Assembly (NCBI GenBank): GCA_963726975.1
Contig: CAVSEK010000001.1
Location: 62,001 to 126,000, forward strand
Source: CAVSEK01 sp963726975
Lineage (GTDB): Bacteria > Actinomycetota > Actinomycetes > Mycobacteriales > SCTD01
Direction: 5' to 3'
DNA length: 64,000 nucleotides
The position numbers and the translations under genes were made by a program. The notes below the pieces were generated by a model. The model did not search any database. It saw only the letters and a list, made by a program, of their open reading frames with translations, and had not been told where the DNA came from. Shown here piece after piece: positions 9,814-20,359 of this stretch. The first letter of the stretch is position 1; every line of letters starts with the position of its first letter.

Positions 9814-11088
9814 GTGCCTGCCGCCCCGAGCTCCGCCGCCCTGCAGGCCGCGCTGCCGGTGGACGCCGCCGGGCTGCGGGCGATGAAACGCCGGGCGACC
9901 GCGCTGCTGGCCGCCGTGGCCGGCCTGTTCGTCGTGACGTCCGCCCTGCCCGACGGTCCGGTCGTCGCGCTCGTGCGCACCGCGGCGGAGGCGGGCACGG
10001 TCGGCGGGCTCGCCGACTGGTTCGCGGTCACCGCCCTGTTCCGCCACCCGCTCGGTGTCCCCGTGCCGCACACCGCGCTCGTCCCGCGCAAGAAGGACGA
10101 GCTGGCGACCCGGCTCGGCGAGTTCGTCACCGGCAACTTCCTCACCGCTGACGCCGTCGAGGAGCAGCTGCGCGAGGCCCGGGTCGTCCCGCGCGCCGCA
10201 GCCCTGCTCGCCGAGCCGGCGACCACCCGCGCCGTGAGCCGGGAGGTGGCGGCCGCTCTCGCCGCCGGCCTCGACACCCTCGAGGAGGGCCGGCTGACGG
10301 CCTGGGTGCTCGAGCTGGCGCGGGCGGACCTGGCGCGCCGCTCGTACGCCCCGGTGCTCGGCGCGTTCCTCGCCCGCGCCGTCGAGGGCGGGGCCCAGCG
10401 CCCGCTCGTCGACGTGGCGCTCACCCGCACCCGCGCCCACCTCGAGGCGCACGGGGACGACCTCGCCCCGCACGTGCAGCGGATGCTCGAGGTGCACTGG
10501 GCGAGCATCTTCGTCGACACGGCCAAGCTCGCCCGGCGGCTCGTCGAGACCGGCGCCGCGATCCTGCGCGACGCGGAGGCCGACCCGGAGCACGCGCTCC
10601 GCACCGGCATCGACGACCTGCTGGCGCGCACCGCCGCCGACCTGCGCTACAGCCCGCGCGCCTCGCGCGACCTCGACGCCCGGTTGCGCGCGCTGCTGGA
10701 CGACCCGCAGGCGCAGGCGCTGCTGTCGGACCTGCTCGCCGACCTGCGCGGCTCCGTGCGCGCCTCGCTCACCGACGTCGACGGCGACCTCGCCGCCCGC
10801 CTCGCGGACCTGGTGTCCGGCTCCGCCGCCCGCGTCGCCGCCGACCCCGACCTCCAGGAGCGGCTCGAGGCCCGGCTCGTGGCCGCCGCGCGGTGGGGCG
10901 TCGAGCACTACGGCCGTACGGCCGTGGTCCTCGTGCAGCGCGTCGTCGCCGGCTGGGAGGCGCGCGACGCCTCGGCGCGCATCGAGGCGAGCGTCGGCCG
11001 GGACCTGCAGTTCATCCGGATCAACGGCACGGTCGTCGGCGCGCTGGCCGGCGTCGTGCTGCACGGGGTGGGCCTGCTCGTCGGGTGA
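9814..11088 (+). CDS. DUF445 family membrane protein
   Basis: This 424-residue protein has an N-terminal hydrophobic segment (ALLAAVAGLFVVTSALP), a long mostly helical middle and a C-terminal hydrophobic segment. The DUF445 hallmarks GLADWFAVTALFRHPLGVPVPHTALVPRKKDELA and the terminal FIRINGTVVGALAG are present as separate blocks. The role of the family is unknown. TAGGGT at 9802-9807 sits six bases before GTG 9814, which suggests a leaderless transcript. Confidence 0.9.
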   Translation: MPAAPSSAALQAALPVDAAGLRAMKRRATALLAAVAGLFVVTSALPDGPVVALVRTAAEAGTVGGLADWFAVTALFRHPLGVPVPHTALVPRKKDELATRLGEFVTGNFLTADAVEEQLREARVVPRAAALLAEPATTRAVSREVAAALAAGLDTLEEGRLTAWVLELARADLARRSYAPVLGAFLARAVEGGAQRPLVDVALTRTRAHLEAHGDDLAPHVQRMLEVHWASIFVDTAKLARRLVETGAAILRDAEADPEHALRTGIDDLLARTAADLRYSPRASRDLDARLRALLDDPQAQALLSDLLADLRGSVRASLTDVDGDLAARLADLVSGSAARVAADPDLQERLEARLVAAARWGVEHYGRTAVVLVQRVVAGWEARDASARIEASVGRDLQFIRINGTVVGALAGVVLHGVGLLVG

Positions 11089-11133
11089 GCGCCCGGGGCA
11101 GGATCGGGGTCCCGACCCCGCAGGAGGCTCCCG

Positions 11134-12092
11134 TGCGCGCCGCGCTCTACCGCTCCCCCGGCCCCGCCGACGTCGTCACGGTCGAGGAGGTCGACGCGCC
11201 CCCGGTCGGCCCCGGCGAGGTCCGTGTCCGGCTGCGCGTCGCCGGCCTCAACCCGACCGACGGCAAGTCGCGCCGCTCGGCGCAGCCCGAGGCCTTCCAG
11301 GTGCCCGGGCAGGACGGCGCGGGGGACGTCGTCGAGGTCGGCGAGGGCGTCGACCCGTCGCGCCTCGGCGAGCGCGTGTGGGTGTGGTTCGCGGCCGCCC
11401 GCGGCCGCCGCTGGGGCACCTGCGCGCAGGAGACCGTGGTGCCCGCGCGCCAGGCGGTGCGGCTGCCGGACGGGGTGCCGTACGACGACGGCGCGCAGCT
11501 GGGCATCCCGGCCATGACGGCCTGGCACTGCCTGTTCGCCGACGGCCCGCTCGACGGCCGCACCGTGCTCGTCGCCGGCGGCGGCGGAGCGGTGGGCAAC
11601 GCCGCCGTCGCGCTCGCCCGGCGGCACGGCGCGCACGTCCTCACGACCGCCTCGCCGGCCAAGGCCGCCCTCGCTCGCGACGCCGGCGCGCACCTGGTGC
11701 TCGACCGGCACGCCGAGGACCTGGCCGAGCAGGTCCGCGAGGCCGCCCCCGACGGCGTGCACCGCGTCGTGGAGGTCGCGCTCGGGGCCGACCTGGCGCT
11801 CGACCTCGCGGTGCTGGCCCCGCACGGCGTGGTGTCGACCTACGCCGACGACCCGCTGCGCGACGTCCCCGTGCGCGACCTCATGGTGCGCAACACGACG
11901 CTGGCCTTCGTCCTGGTCTACGGGGTCGGCGACGCCGAGCTCGACGCCGCGGTGACCGGGGTGTCGGAGGCGCTGGCCGCCGGCGACCTGCCCGCGCTGC
12001 CGGTGTCGCGGCGCACCCTGGATCAGGTCGGGCAGGCCCAGGACGAGGTGCTCGCCGGCGTCACCGGGCGGCTGCTCGTCGACCTGCCCTGA
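11134..12092 (+). CDS. Zinc-free NADPH:quinone reductase (MDR family)
   Basis: This medium-chain dehydrogenase/reductase of the zeta-crystallin type transfers hydride from NADPH to quinones or enones. The GroES-like half has VRVAGLNPTDGKSRR and VPGQDGAGDVVEVG. The Rossmann half has the VAGGGGAVGNAAVALARRHGA nucleotide-binding turn. Structural-zinc cysteines are absent, as expected for this subfamily. GTG 11134 is preceded by GCAGGAGG. It converges with the truncated exporter gene, with only 2 bp between the two stops. Confidence 0.87.
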
Positions 12093-12094
12093 GC

Positions 12095-12835
12095 TCAGGC
12101 GACGGGTCGCCGGGCGCCGCGCGGGTCGCGCGCCGACAGCGCGGCGACCGCGCCGCTGACCAGCGGCAGGGCGACGACCAGGACCGCCAGCAGCAGCCAC
12201 GGGACGACGACCACCGGCGGGCGCGGCACGGAGCCGTACGGGTCGCGGGTCAGCGACACCGCCGCGGCGACGCCGGGGACCGCGCCGGCGGCGGCGCCGA
12301 GCAGCGCGCCGACCAGCCCGAGCACGAGGGCGTACGCCCCGGCGACCAGGCGGCGGGTGCGCGGTCGGGCGCCGACCTGGCCGAGGGTGGCGAGGTCCGG
12401 CCGCGCCTCGCTGAGGGCCAGCGCGGTGGCGGCGAGCGTGCCCCCGAGCACGAGGACCGCGGCGACGGCGACCAGCACGAGCCGCACGGTGCGGTCCGTG
12501 CGGCCGCTCGGGGTGCGGGCGACGTCGACCGCCAGGGCGTCGTCCAGCGGCGAGACGGCGTCGCGCAGGACCCGCTCCTGCCGCCGGCCGAGGTCGTCGC
12601 CGACGACGAGGGCGACGGTCGTGGCCCCGAGCCGGGCGCCGAGCTGCTCGGGCAGCACGGCGAGGGCAGGTGCGACGGCGCCGTCGGGGACCGGCAGCCG
12701 GACCGCCGCGAGCGGCAGCGACGTCACGACCCGCGGGTCGTCGGGACCGTCGCCCCCGCGCAGCGCGTGCACGGCGGTCGGGCCGCGGCCGTGGGTGCGC
12801 GTCAGGCCGCGCAGCTCGAGGACGGGGGTGCTCAT
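12095..12835 (-). pseudogene. Fusion remnant: ABC ATPase N-terminus joined to FtsX-like permease C-terminus
   Basis: The first 27 residues (MSTPVLELRGLTRTHG, then AVHALRG) are the start of a LolD/MacB-type ABC ATPase. It stops before Walker A and jumps, at about base 12752, into the C-terminal half of an FtsX-type permease: a periplasmic segment, then helices around VRLVLVAVAAVLVLGG, AGAYALVLGLVGALLGAAAG and PWLLLAVLVVALPLVSGA. Walker A, signature and Walker B are all missing. An in-frame deletion across an ATPase-permease operon explains this; a collapsed assembly is possible. The ATG overlaps the PadR stop as ATGA, so the intact operon was padR, ATPase, permease. Confidence 0.8.
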
Positions 12836-13359
12836 CGGGGGGCTCCGTTCCGGGACCGGACCAGCCGGGCCTCGCAGTGGTCGAGCCACCGGACCTCCGC
12901 CTCGGCGGCGAAGACCAGGGCGTCGAGGACGAGCGCGGCGGCGGTGTCCGCCGACGGCAGGGCGCGCTTGCGCCGCGTGTGCGCCTGCAGGGCGCGCAGG
13001 GTCTCGGCGCGCTGGGTCTGCAGGACGTCCCGCGGGTCGACCCCGGGGACGATCAGGGCGAGCGCCAGCTTGATCGCGAGCTCGTCGCGGCCGGGCGCCG
13101 CGCGCTCGACGGGGCGGGCCCACCAGTGCTCGAGCTCGCGCTGCCCCGGGGAGGTCAGCCGGAAGAGGGCGTGGCCCTCGCTGTCCTCCCCGTCGCGCTC
13201 GACGAGGCCGTCGCGCTCGAGCCGCGACAGGGTCGTGTAGACCTGCCCGACGTTGAGCGGCCAGGTCCCGCCGGTGCGGGCCTCGAAGGCCGACTTCAGC
13301 TCGTAGCCGTAGCGCGGCCCCTCGCCCAGCAGGGCGAGCAGTCCGTGCTTCACCGACAC
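12832..13359 (-). CDS. PadR family transcriptional regulator
   Basis: This is a winged-helix repressor, usually of an adjacent exporter. SVKHGLLALLGEGPRYGYELK and VGQVYTTLSRLERDGLV form the DNA-binding domain (residues 1-80), with FRLTSPGQRELEHWW as the wing. The C-terminal helical dimerisation region has the Vir_act_alpha_C look. GTG 13359 follows a GAGGAGG box. A near-perfect palindrome 15 bp upstream is the likely operator, so it should repress itself and the overlapping ABC gene. Confidence 0.9.
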   Translation of the reverse strand: MSVKHGLLALLGEGPRYGYELKSAFEARTGGTWPLNVGQVYTTLSRLERDGLVERDGEDSEGHALFRLTSPGQRELEHWWARPVERAAPGRDELAIKLALALIVPGVDPRDVLQTQRAETLRALQAHTRRKRALPSADTAAALVLDALVFAAEAEVRWLDHCEARLVRSRNGAPR

Positions 13360-13374
13360 AGCGCCTCCTCGGGG

Positions 13375-13398
13375 TTACCCGGTATGCATACCGAGTAA
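13375..13398. promoter_or_regulatory. Palindromic operator upstream of padR
   Basis: The core CGGTATGCATACCG (13380-13393) is a perfect 14-bp palindrome. It extends to 24 bp as TTAC...GTAA with one mismatched pair. Its place just before the PadR start codon and its TATGCATA centre fit a PadR dimer site for autoregulation. Confidence 0.72.
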
Positions 13399-13438
13399 GG
13401 GGAAGCGGGTCAAGCGCCGCGCCGTGGGCCCGCGTCGG

Positions 13439-15055
<1,617 letters not shown>

Positions 15056-15085
15056 CGGGACCTCCGGGTCGTCGGGGTGCGCACG

Positions 15086-15460
15086 CTATCCGGGCACGGG
15101 CGTCAGCGTGCCTGCCGCGACGTCGAGCGCGGCCGTGCCCGTGACGCAGACCGGCGGGCAGGCCTGGCCGTTGGGCCGGGTGCGCCGCAGCGGCACCTGC
15201 GCGGCGTACGTGGTGCCGCCCACCGTGACCGTCAGGTCCGCAGCCGTGTCCGACGCCCGCGACAGCGGCACCTGCAGCACCCCGCCGGAGACGGTCGAGG
15301 TGCACACGCCGGCGACGCAGGCGCTCACCGCACCGGTGCCGGCAGGCAGCTGCACGGTGAGCTGCGAGGCGCAGCCGATGAGCGTGCAGGTCGGGCCACC
15401 GGCGCCGCACCCCGCGACGCCGAGCAGCAGCACGAGCCGGTGCCAGCGACGGCGGGTCAC
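15086..15460 (-). CDS. Small putative lipoprotein
   Basis: A short protein begins at GTG 15460 with VTRRRWHRLVLLLGVAGCGA, a signal peptide with a lipobox-like LGVAGC. The mature region of about 105 residues has several cysteines (CTLIGC, SACVAGVCTS, ACPPVCVTG) that could pair. It is predicted to be a beta-rich surface protein. I recognise no family. It is divergent from orn, and the longer frame upstream is antisense to orn. Confidence 0.65.
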   Translation of the reverse strand: MTRRRWHRLVLLLGVAGCGAGGPTCTLIGCASQLTVQLPAGTGAVSACVAGVCTSTVSGGVLQVPLSRASDTAADLTVTVGGTTYAAQVPLRRTRPNGQACPPVCVTGTAALDVAAGTLTPVPG

Positions 15461-15518
15461 GGGGTGATCCTGCCAGGCGCGCGGGCCCGACGGGCCGGGC
15501 GCCCGTAGCCTGCCGCCC

Positions 15519-16187
15519 ATGAGCGACCGCAACGACCGTCTCGTCTGGATCGACTGCGAGATGACGGGACTCGAGCTCGGCAGCGACCTGCTCGTCGAGG
15601 TCGCCTGCCTGGTCACCGACAGCGAGCTGAACGTGCTCGGGGACGGCGTCGACCTGGTGATCGGTGCGACGGCCGACCAGCTGTCGCGGATGCCGCCCGT
15701 CGTGCGCGAGATGCACGCCTCCTCCGGCCTCACCGACGAGGTGCTCGCCTCGACGACGACCCTGCAGGAGGCTGAGCAGCAGGTGCTCGCCTACGTCAAG
15801 GAGCACGTGCCCGAGGCGCGCAAGGCCCCGCTGTGCGGCAACTCCATCGCGACCGACCGGGGCTTCCTCACCCGCGACATGCCCGAGCTCGACGCGTGGC
15901 TGCACTACCGGATGGTCGACGTGTCGTCGGTGAAGGAGCTGGCGCGCCGCTGGTACCCGCGGGCCTACTACCAGTCGCCGAAGAAGGGCGGCGGGCACCG
16001 GGCGCTGGCCGACATCCGCGAGTCGGTGACCGAGCTCGCCTACTACCGCGCGGCGATCATGGTGGCGCAGCCGGGACCGACGAGCGACGAGGCGGCGGCG
16101 ATCAGCGCCGCCGTGACCTCGGGTGCTGCGGGCGCCCCGCAGGACGTGTCGCGGCTGCCCGAGCCGGGCGAGCAGGTCCGCGACTGA
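15519..16187 (+). CDS. orn: Oligoribonuclease
   Basis: This 3'-5' exoribonuclease of the DEDDh class degrades 2-5 nt RNAs, including pGpG. The motifs are visible: WIDCEMTGLE (Exo I), CGNSIATDRGFL (Exo II) and HRALADIRESV (Exo III, with the catalytic His). Length (222 residues) is slightly longer than E. coli Orn because of a C-terminal Ala-rich tail. TAGCCT at 15506-15511 lies seven bases before the ATG, suggesting a leaderless transcript. A tRNA-His gene follows at once. Confidence 0.96.
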   Translation: MSDRNDRLVWIDCEMTGLELGSDLLVEVACLVTDSELNVLGDGVDLVIGATADQLSRMPPVVREMHASSGLTDEVLASTTTLQEAEQQVLAYVKEHVPEARKAPLCGNSIATDRGFLTRDMPELDAWLHYRMVDVSSVKELARRWYPRAYYQSPKKGGGHRALADIRESVTELAYYRAAIMVAQPGPTSDEAAAISAAVTSGAAGAPQDVSRLPEPGEQVRD

Positions 16188-16214
16188 GGTCCGGTATCCT
16201 CGGAGCCGCACCGT

Positions 16215-16293
<79 letters not shown>

Positions 16294-16384
16294 AACCTGC
16301 AGGTCGACGACCCCGGCCCCGGCCAGGTGGGCACGACGCGCCGGGCCCGACGGGTCCGGGTGCGGCGGGTCCGGGTGCGGCGCG

Positions 16385-16957
16385 TCACCCCTGCCGCGGC
16401 TGCCGTCCCATGAGGTAGAACTCCTCGTTCGGCATCGTCCCGGCCAGGTGCACGAGCCGGTTCGACATCGCGAAGAACGCCGCGATCGAGCCGAGGTCCC
16501 AGACGTCGTCGTCGGTGAGCCCGTGCCCGTGCAGGCCGGCCAGGTGCTCGGGCGTCACGGTCCAGGGCTCGACGGCGAACCGGACGGCGACCTCGAGCAC
16601 GGCGCGCTGCCGGTCGTCGAGCTCGGCCTTGCGCCAGTCGGTGGCGACCTGGTCGGCGATCCGCGGGTTGCGCGCGCGGACCCGGGCGATCGCCCCGTGC
16701 GCGACGACGCAGTAGAGGCACCGGTTCTCCGCGCTCGTGGCGACGACGACGAGCTCCCGGTCCGCCTTGGTCAGCCCCGGCGTCTCCTTGTCCATCAGCG
16801 CGTCGTGGTAGGCGAAGAAGGCCCGCCACTCGTCCGGCCGGTGCGCCAGGGTGAGGAAGACGTTGGGCACGAAGCCCGAGCGCTCCTCGACCTCGTCGAT
16901 GCGCGCCCGCAGGTCGTCGGGCAGGTCGGAACGGTCCGGCACGGGGAAGCGGCTCAT
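16385..16957 (-). CDS. Peroxidase-related carboxymuconolactone decarboxylase family protein
   Basis: This 190-residue AhpD-like protein has the redox motif ENRCLYCVVAHG (CxxC with a following His), then WDLGSIAAFFAMSNRLVHLAG and PNEEFYLMGR at the C-terminus. That combination marks the uncharacterised peroxidase-related enzyme subgroup. It probably reduces peroxides with an unknown partner. The ATG at 16957 is the first start. It converges on tRNA-His. Confidence 0.88.
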   Translation of the reverse strand: MSRFPVPDRSDLPDDLRARIDEVEERSGFVPNVFLTLAHRPDEWRAFFAYHDALMDKETPGLTKADRELVVVATSAENRCLYCVVAHGAIARVRARNPRIADQVATDWRKAELDDRQRAVLEVAVRFAVEPWTVTPEHLAGLHGHGLTDDDVWDLGSIAAFFAMSNRLVHLAGTMPNEEFYLMGRQPRQG

Positions 16958-16984
16958 GGGCGGTCCTCTCGTCGGTGGCCCCAT

Positions 16985-17195
16985 CCTCTCCTGCCGGTGG
17001 TCCACCCCGGACACGAGCAGGTGCGCCACGCCCCAGGAGGAGACGCCGGCGGTCTTCGACGAGCCGGTGCGCGAGGGCGAGGTGCGCCAGGTCGGCGCGA
17101 GCAACCACACCGCCGACCACCTCGCCCCGGCGCTCCGCCTGAAGGACGAGCACGGCTGGGAGCGATGTGCTGCCCGCGCTCGGACCTGCGGCTGA
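16985..17195 (+). pseudogene. Aldo/keto reductase remnant
   Basis: A short open stretch encodes TPQEETPAVFDEPVREGEVRQ followed by VGASNHTADHLAPALRL, which aligns with the mid-region of actinobacterial aldo/keto reductases (DTPQEET, VRAGKVRxVGASN). Catalytic Asp, Tyr, Lys and His regions are missing on both sides. It is therefore a fragment of about 50 codons, not a working gene. The surrounding 340-bp gap (16958-17300) holds nothing else I can identify apart from the promoter of the next gene. Confidence 0.6.
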
Positions 17196-17300
17196 GCACC
17201 GAGGAGCTCAGCCGGCTCGATGCCCGTCGCCTGACCGCGCTTGCGGGGGCACCAGGCGTGAAGGGACCGCACCTGCGGCACCACGTGTACGGTGCGCGGC

Positions 17301-17711
17301 GTGACGACCCTGCGCATGGCCGAGGCCGCGCGCCTGCTCGGCGTGAGCGACGACACCGTGCGCCGCTGGGCCGACGCCGGACGGCTGAGCACGACGACCG
17401 ACGCCGCCGGCCGGCGGGTGGTCGACGGCGTCGAGCTCGCCCGGGCCGCCGAGGAGCTCGCGGGCCGCAGCACCGCCTACGAGCCGGGACCGATCCTGCG
17501 CGAGTCGGCGCGCAACCGCTTCACCGGTCTCGTGACCCGGGTCGTCAAGGACGGGGTCATGGCGCAGGTCGAGCTGCAGGCGGGCCCCTTCCGCGTCGTG
17601 TCGCTGCTCAGCGCCGAGGCCGCCACCGAGCTCGGGCTCGAGCCCGGGGTGCTCGCCGTCGCCAGCGTGAAGTCGACGAACGTCGTCGTCGAGGTCCCCC
17701 GCCAGCCCTGA
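17301..17711 (+). CDS. HTH-Mop (TOBE) molybdate-responsive regulator
   Basis: A MerR-type helix-turn-helix (TLRMAEAARLLGVSDDTVRRWADAGRL, in two parts) at residues 1-55 is joined to one Mop/TOBE domain (NRFTGLVTRVVKDGVMAQVEL and the terminal VASVKSTNVVVEV). Mop domains bind molybdate or tungstate. Placed directly before modABC, it is the obvious local regulator. TACGGT at 17288-17293 is seven bases before GTG 17301, supporting that start over an earlier in-frame GTG and suggesting a leaderless mRNA. Confidence 0.88.
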   Translation: MTTLRMAEAARLLGVSDDTVRRWADAGRLSTTTDAAGRRVVDGVELARAAEELAGRSTAYEPGPILRESARNRFTGLVTRVVKDGVMAQVELQAGPFRVVSLLSAEAATELGLEPGVLAVASVKSTNVVVEVPRQP

Positions 17712-17737
17712 GCCCCTCCCTCCCGCTGGAGCGTCCC

Positions 17738-18508
17738 GTGACCCGCCTGTCCCTGCGCGCCGCTGCTGCGGCGCTCCTGCTCGCCGCGACGGCGGCCTGC
17801 GCAGCGTCCTCCCCGACCACGACGAGCGGCAGCCCGGCGCTGCAGGGCTCGATCACCGTGCTGGCCGCAGCCTCGCTGACGGGCAGCTTCACCGAGCTGG
17901 GCAGGCAGTTCGAGGCGGCCCACCCCGGCACCCGCGTCGTGCTCAGCTTCGGGGCCAGCGGCACCCTGGCGCAGCAGGTGCAGCAGGGCGCCCCCGCCGA
18001 CGTCTTCGCCTCCGCGAGCACCGCGACGATGCAGCAGGTCGTCGCCGACGTCGACGCTCCGCGCACGTTCGCCCGCAACAGCGCGGCCGTCGCGGTGGCG
18101 CGCGACCGCGCCGGCACCGTGGGCGCCCTGTCCGACCTCGCCCGGCCCGGGGTGAGGGTCGCGCTGTGCGAGCCGCAGGTGCCCTGCGGGGCCCTCGCGC
18201 AGCAGGTGCTCGAGAAGGCCCACCTGCAGGTGCAGCCGGTCACGCTCGGCCTCGACGTCAAGGCGACGCTGGCCTACGTCGCCAGCGGCGAGGCCGACGC
18301 CGCGATCGTCTACGTCACCGACGTGCGGGCCGCCGGCAGCAGCGTCGTCGCCGTGCCGGTGCCCGCGGACGCGCAGGCCAGCACCTCCTACCCGATCGCC
18401 ACCGTCCGGGCCGGCCGCGCGCCGGCGCTCGCGCGGGCGTTCACCGACCTCGTGCTCTCCCCCGCCGGCCAGCAGGTGCTGGCGGCCGCGGGCTTCTCGC
18501 CCCCGTGA
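17738..18508 (+). CDS. modA: Molybdate ABC transporter substrate-binding lipoprotein
   Basis: This extracytoplasmic binding protein delivers molybdate to ModBC. The lipobox LLLAATAACAAS is followed by ITVLAAASLTGSFTELGR, with the oxyanion-contacting AASL. VLSFGASGTLAQQVQQGAPADVFASAS and the late YPIATV are also present. The 256-residue length is normal. The stop TGA overlaps the modB start as GTGA. Confidence 0.94.
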   Translation: MTRLSLRAAAAALLLAATAACAASSPTTTSGSPALQGSITVLAAASLTGSFTELGRQFEAAHPGTRVVLSFGASGTLAQQVQQGAPADVFASASTATMQQVVADVDAPRTFARNSAAVAVARDRAGTVGALSDLARPGVRVALCEPQVPCGALAQQVLEKAHLQVQPVTLGLDVKATLAYVASGEADAAIVYVTDVRAAGSSVVAVPVPADAQASTSYPIATVRAGRAPALARAFTDLVLSPAGQQVLAAAGFSPP

Positions 18509-19308
18509 CCCGGCGCCGCCGCGGGTCCGGGTCGCCGCTGCTGCTCGCCGTGCCCGCGGTCCTCGCGGTGCTCTTCCTGCTCCTCCCGCTCGCCGCGCTC
18601 CTGGCCCGGGCTCCCTGGACGGGCCTGCCGCGGCTGCTCGCCGAGCCGCAGGTGCGCACGGCCCTGCAGCTGTCGCTGGTCACCGCCGGGTCGGCCACGG
18701 TCCTGTGCCTGCTGCTCGGCGTCCCGCTGGCCTGGGTGCTCGCGCGGCTGCGCTTCCCCGGTCGGCGCCTGCTGCGCGCGCTCGTCACGCTCCCCCTGGT
18801 GCTGCCGCCGGTGGTCGGCGGCGTCGGGCTGCTCTACGCCTTCGGGCGGCGCGGGCTGCTGGGGCCGGCCCTCGGCGAGCTCGGGCTGTCGCTGCCCTTC
18901 ACCACGTACGGCGTGGTGCTCGCCGAGGCCTTCGTCGCCCTGCCCTTCCTCGTGCTCGCCGTCGAGGGCGCGCTCGCCTCGTCCGACCAGCGCTACGAGC
19001 AGGCCGCCGAGACGCTCGGTGCGACGGGCTGGACGGTCTTCCGCCGGGTCACGCTGCCGCTGGTCGGCCCGTCGGTCGCCGCCGGCGCGGTGCTGTGCTT
19101 CGCCCGCGCGCTCGGCGAGTTCGGCGCCACGATCACCTTCGCCGGCAACCTGCCGGGCAGCACGCAGACGATGCCGCTGGCGGTCTACCTGGCGCTGCAG
19201 ACCGATCCCGAGGCCGCCGTCGCGCTCTCCCTGGTGCTGCTCGCGGTGAGCATCGCGGTGCTGCTCGCGCTGCGCGAGCGGTGGACCGGCCCGGGCCGGT
19301 CGTCGTGA
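18505..19308 (+). CDS. modB: Molybdate ABC transporter permease
   Basis: This inner-membrane permease has about six helices. The EAA loop is EQAAETLGATGWTVFRRVTLP, followed by ARALGEFGATITFAGN and the ModB-specific PGSTQTMPLAVY. GTG 18505 overlaps the modA stop, and the modB stop overlaps the modC start, so the three are translationally coupled. Confidence 0.94.
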   Translation: MTRRRRGSGSPLLLAVPAVLAVLFLLLPLAALLARAPWTGLPRLLAEPQVRTALQLSLVTAGSATVLCLLLGVPLAWVLARLRFPGRRLLRALVTLPLVLPPVVGGVGLLYAFGRRGLLGPALGELGLSLPFTTYGVVLAEAFVALPFLVLAVEGALASSDQRYEQAAETLGATGWTVFRRVTLPLVGPSVAAGAVLCFARALGEFGATITFAGNLPGSTQTMPLAVYLALQTDPEAAVALSLVLLAVSIAVLLALRERWTGPGRSS

Positions 19309-20358
19309 GCCTGGTCGCCGACGTGCGGCTGCAGGTGGGCGGCTTCGCCCTGGACGTCGCCCTCACGGTCGCGGCGGGCGAGGTGGTCGCGGTGCTCGGG
19401 CCCAACGGCGCCGGCAAGAGCACCCTGCTGCGGGCGCTCGCCGGGCTCGCGCCGCTCACCGCGGGACGTGTGGCGCTCGGCGACCGCGTGCTCGAGGACG
19501 AGCACACCCGGCTGCTGCCCCGCGACCGGCGGGTCGGCGTCGTCTTCCAGGACTACCGCCTGTTCCCCCACCTGTCGGCCCGCGACAACGTCGCGTTCGG
19601 CCCGCGCAGCACCGGGACCCCGCGCGCCCGCGCCCGCGCCCAGGCCGACGCCTGGCTCCACCGGTTCGGGTCTGTCCGGGCTCGGCGACCGCCGCCCCGC
19701 GCAGCTGTCCGGCGGTCAGTCGCAGCGGGTGGCGCTCGCCCGCGCCCTGGCCAGCTCGCCCGCGCTCCTGCTGCTGGACGAGCCGCTGGCGGCGCTCGAC
19801 GTCGAGACCCGCACGGCGGTGCGCACCGAGCTGCGCGCCGCCCTCGACGGCTTCGCGGGGCCCGCGGTGCTCGTCACGCACGACCCGCTGGAGGCGATGA
19901 CCCTCGCCGACCGACTCGTCGTGCTCGAGGGCGGGCGCGTCGTGCAGGACGGCGCCGTCGCGGCGGTCACGAGGCGACCGGCGACGCCGTACGTCGCGCG
20001 GCTCGTCGGGCTGACGCTGCTGCGCGGCGTGCTGCACGACAGGGTGCTCGCCGTCGACGGCGGAGGCCGCCTCGCGACGACCGCGGCCGGCACCGGACCG
20101 GCGCTCGCGGTGGTCCGGCCCAGCGCGGTCGCCGTGTCGACCGAGGCGCCGCACGCGACGAGCGTGCGCAACACCTGGCCGGGCCGGGTGCGCGGGCTCG
20201 AGGTGCTCGGCGACCGGGTGCGGCTCGACGTCGACGCGCGGCCGGCGGTGCTCGTCGACGTCACCCCCCAGGCGGTCGCCGAGCTGCGGCTGGCGGCGGG
20301 CGACCCGGTGTGGCTGAGCGTCAAGGCGACGGAGGTCGACGTCTACCCGGCGGGGTAG
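19305..20358 (+). CDS. modC: Molybdate ABC transporter ATPase, frame broken at 19670
   Basis: This ATPase powers molybdate import. Walker A is GPNGAGKST, the Q loop is VVFQDYRLFPHLSA, the signature is LSGGQSQRVAL and Walker B is LLLLDEPLAALD; a C-terminal TOBE domain follows (about 90 residues). One extra base in GG[G][T]CTG (19670-19671) moves the frame between the Q loop and the signature. Removing it gives RFGLSGLGDRRPAQLSGG. All motifs are intact, so I treat this as one gene. It ends 1 bp from the end of folE on the other strand. Confidence 0.92.
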
Positions 20359-20359
20359 C

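Noticed and set aside
8959..11064. A 701-codon open frame on the minus strand continuing upstream of the enoyl-CoA hydratase
   Set aside because: Beyond GTG 9729 it is antisense to the well-conserved DUF445 gene and has no family-like sequence; very high GC keeps antisense frames open.
19665..19675. Programmed frameshifting in modC
   Set aside because: There is no slippery heptamer or downstream structure, and the same wobble-doubling pattern appears in many unrelated genes.
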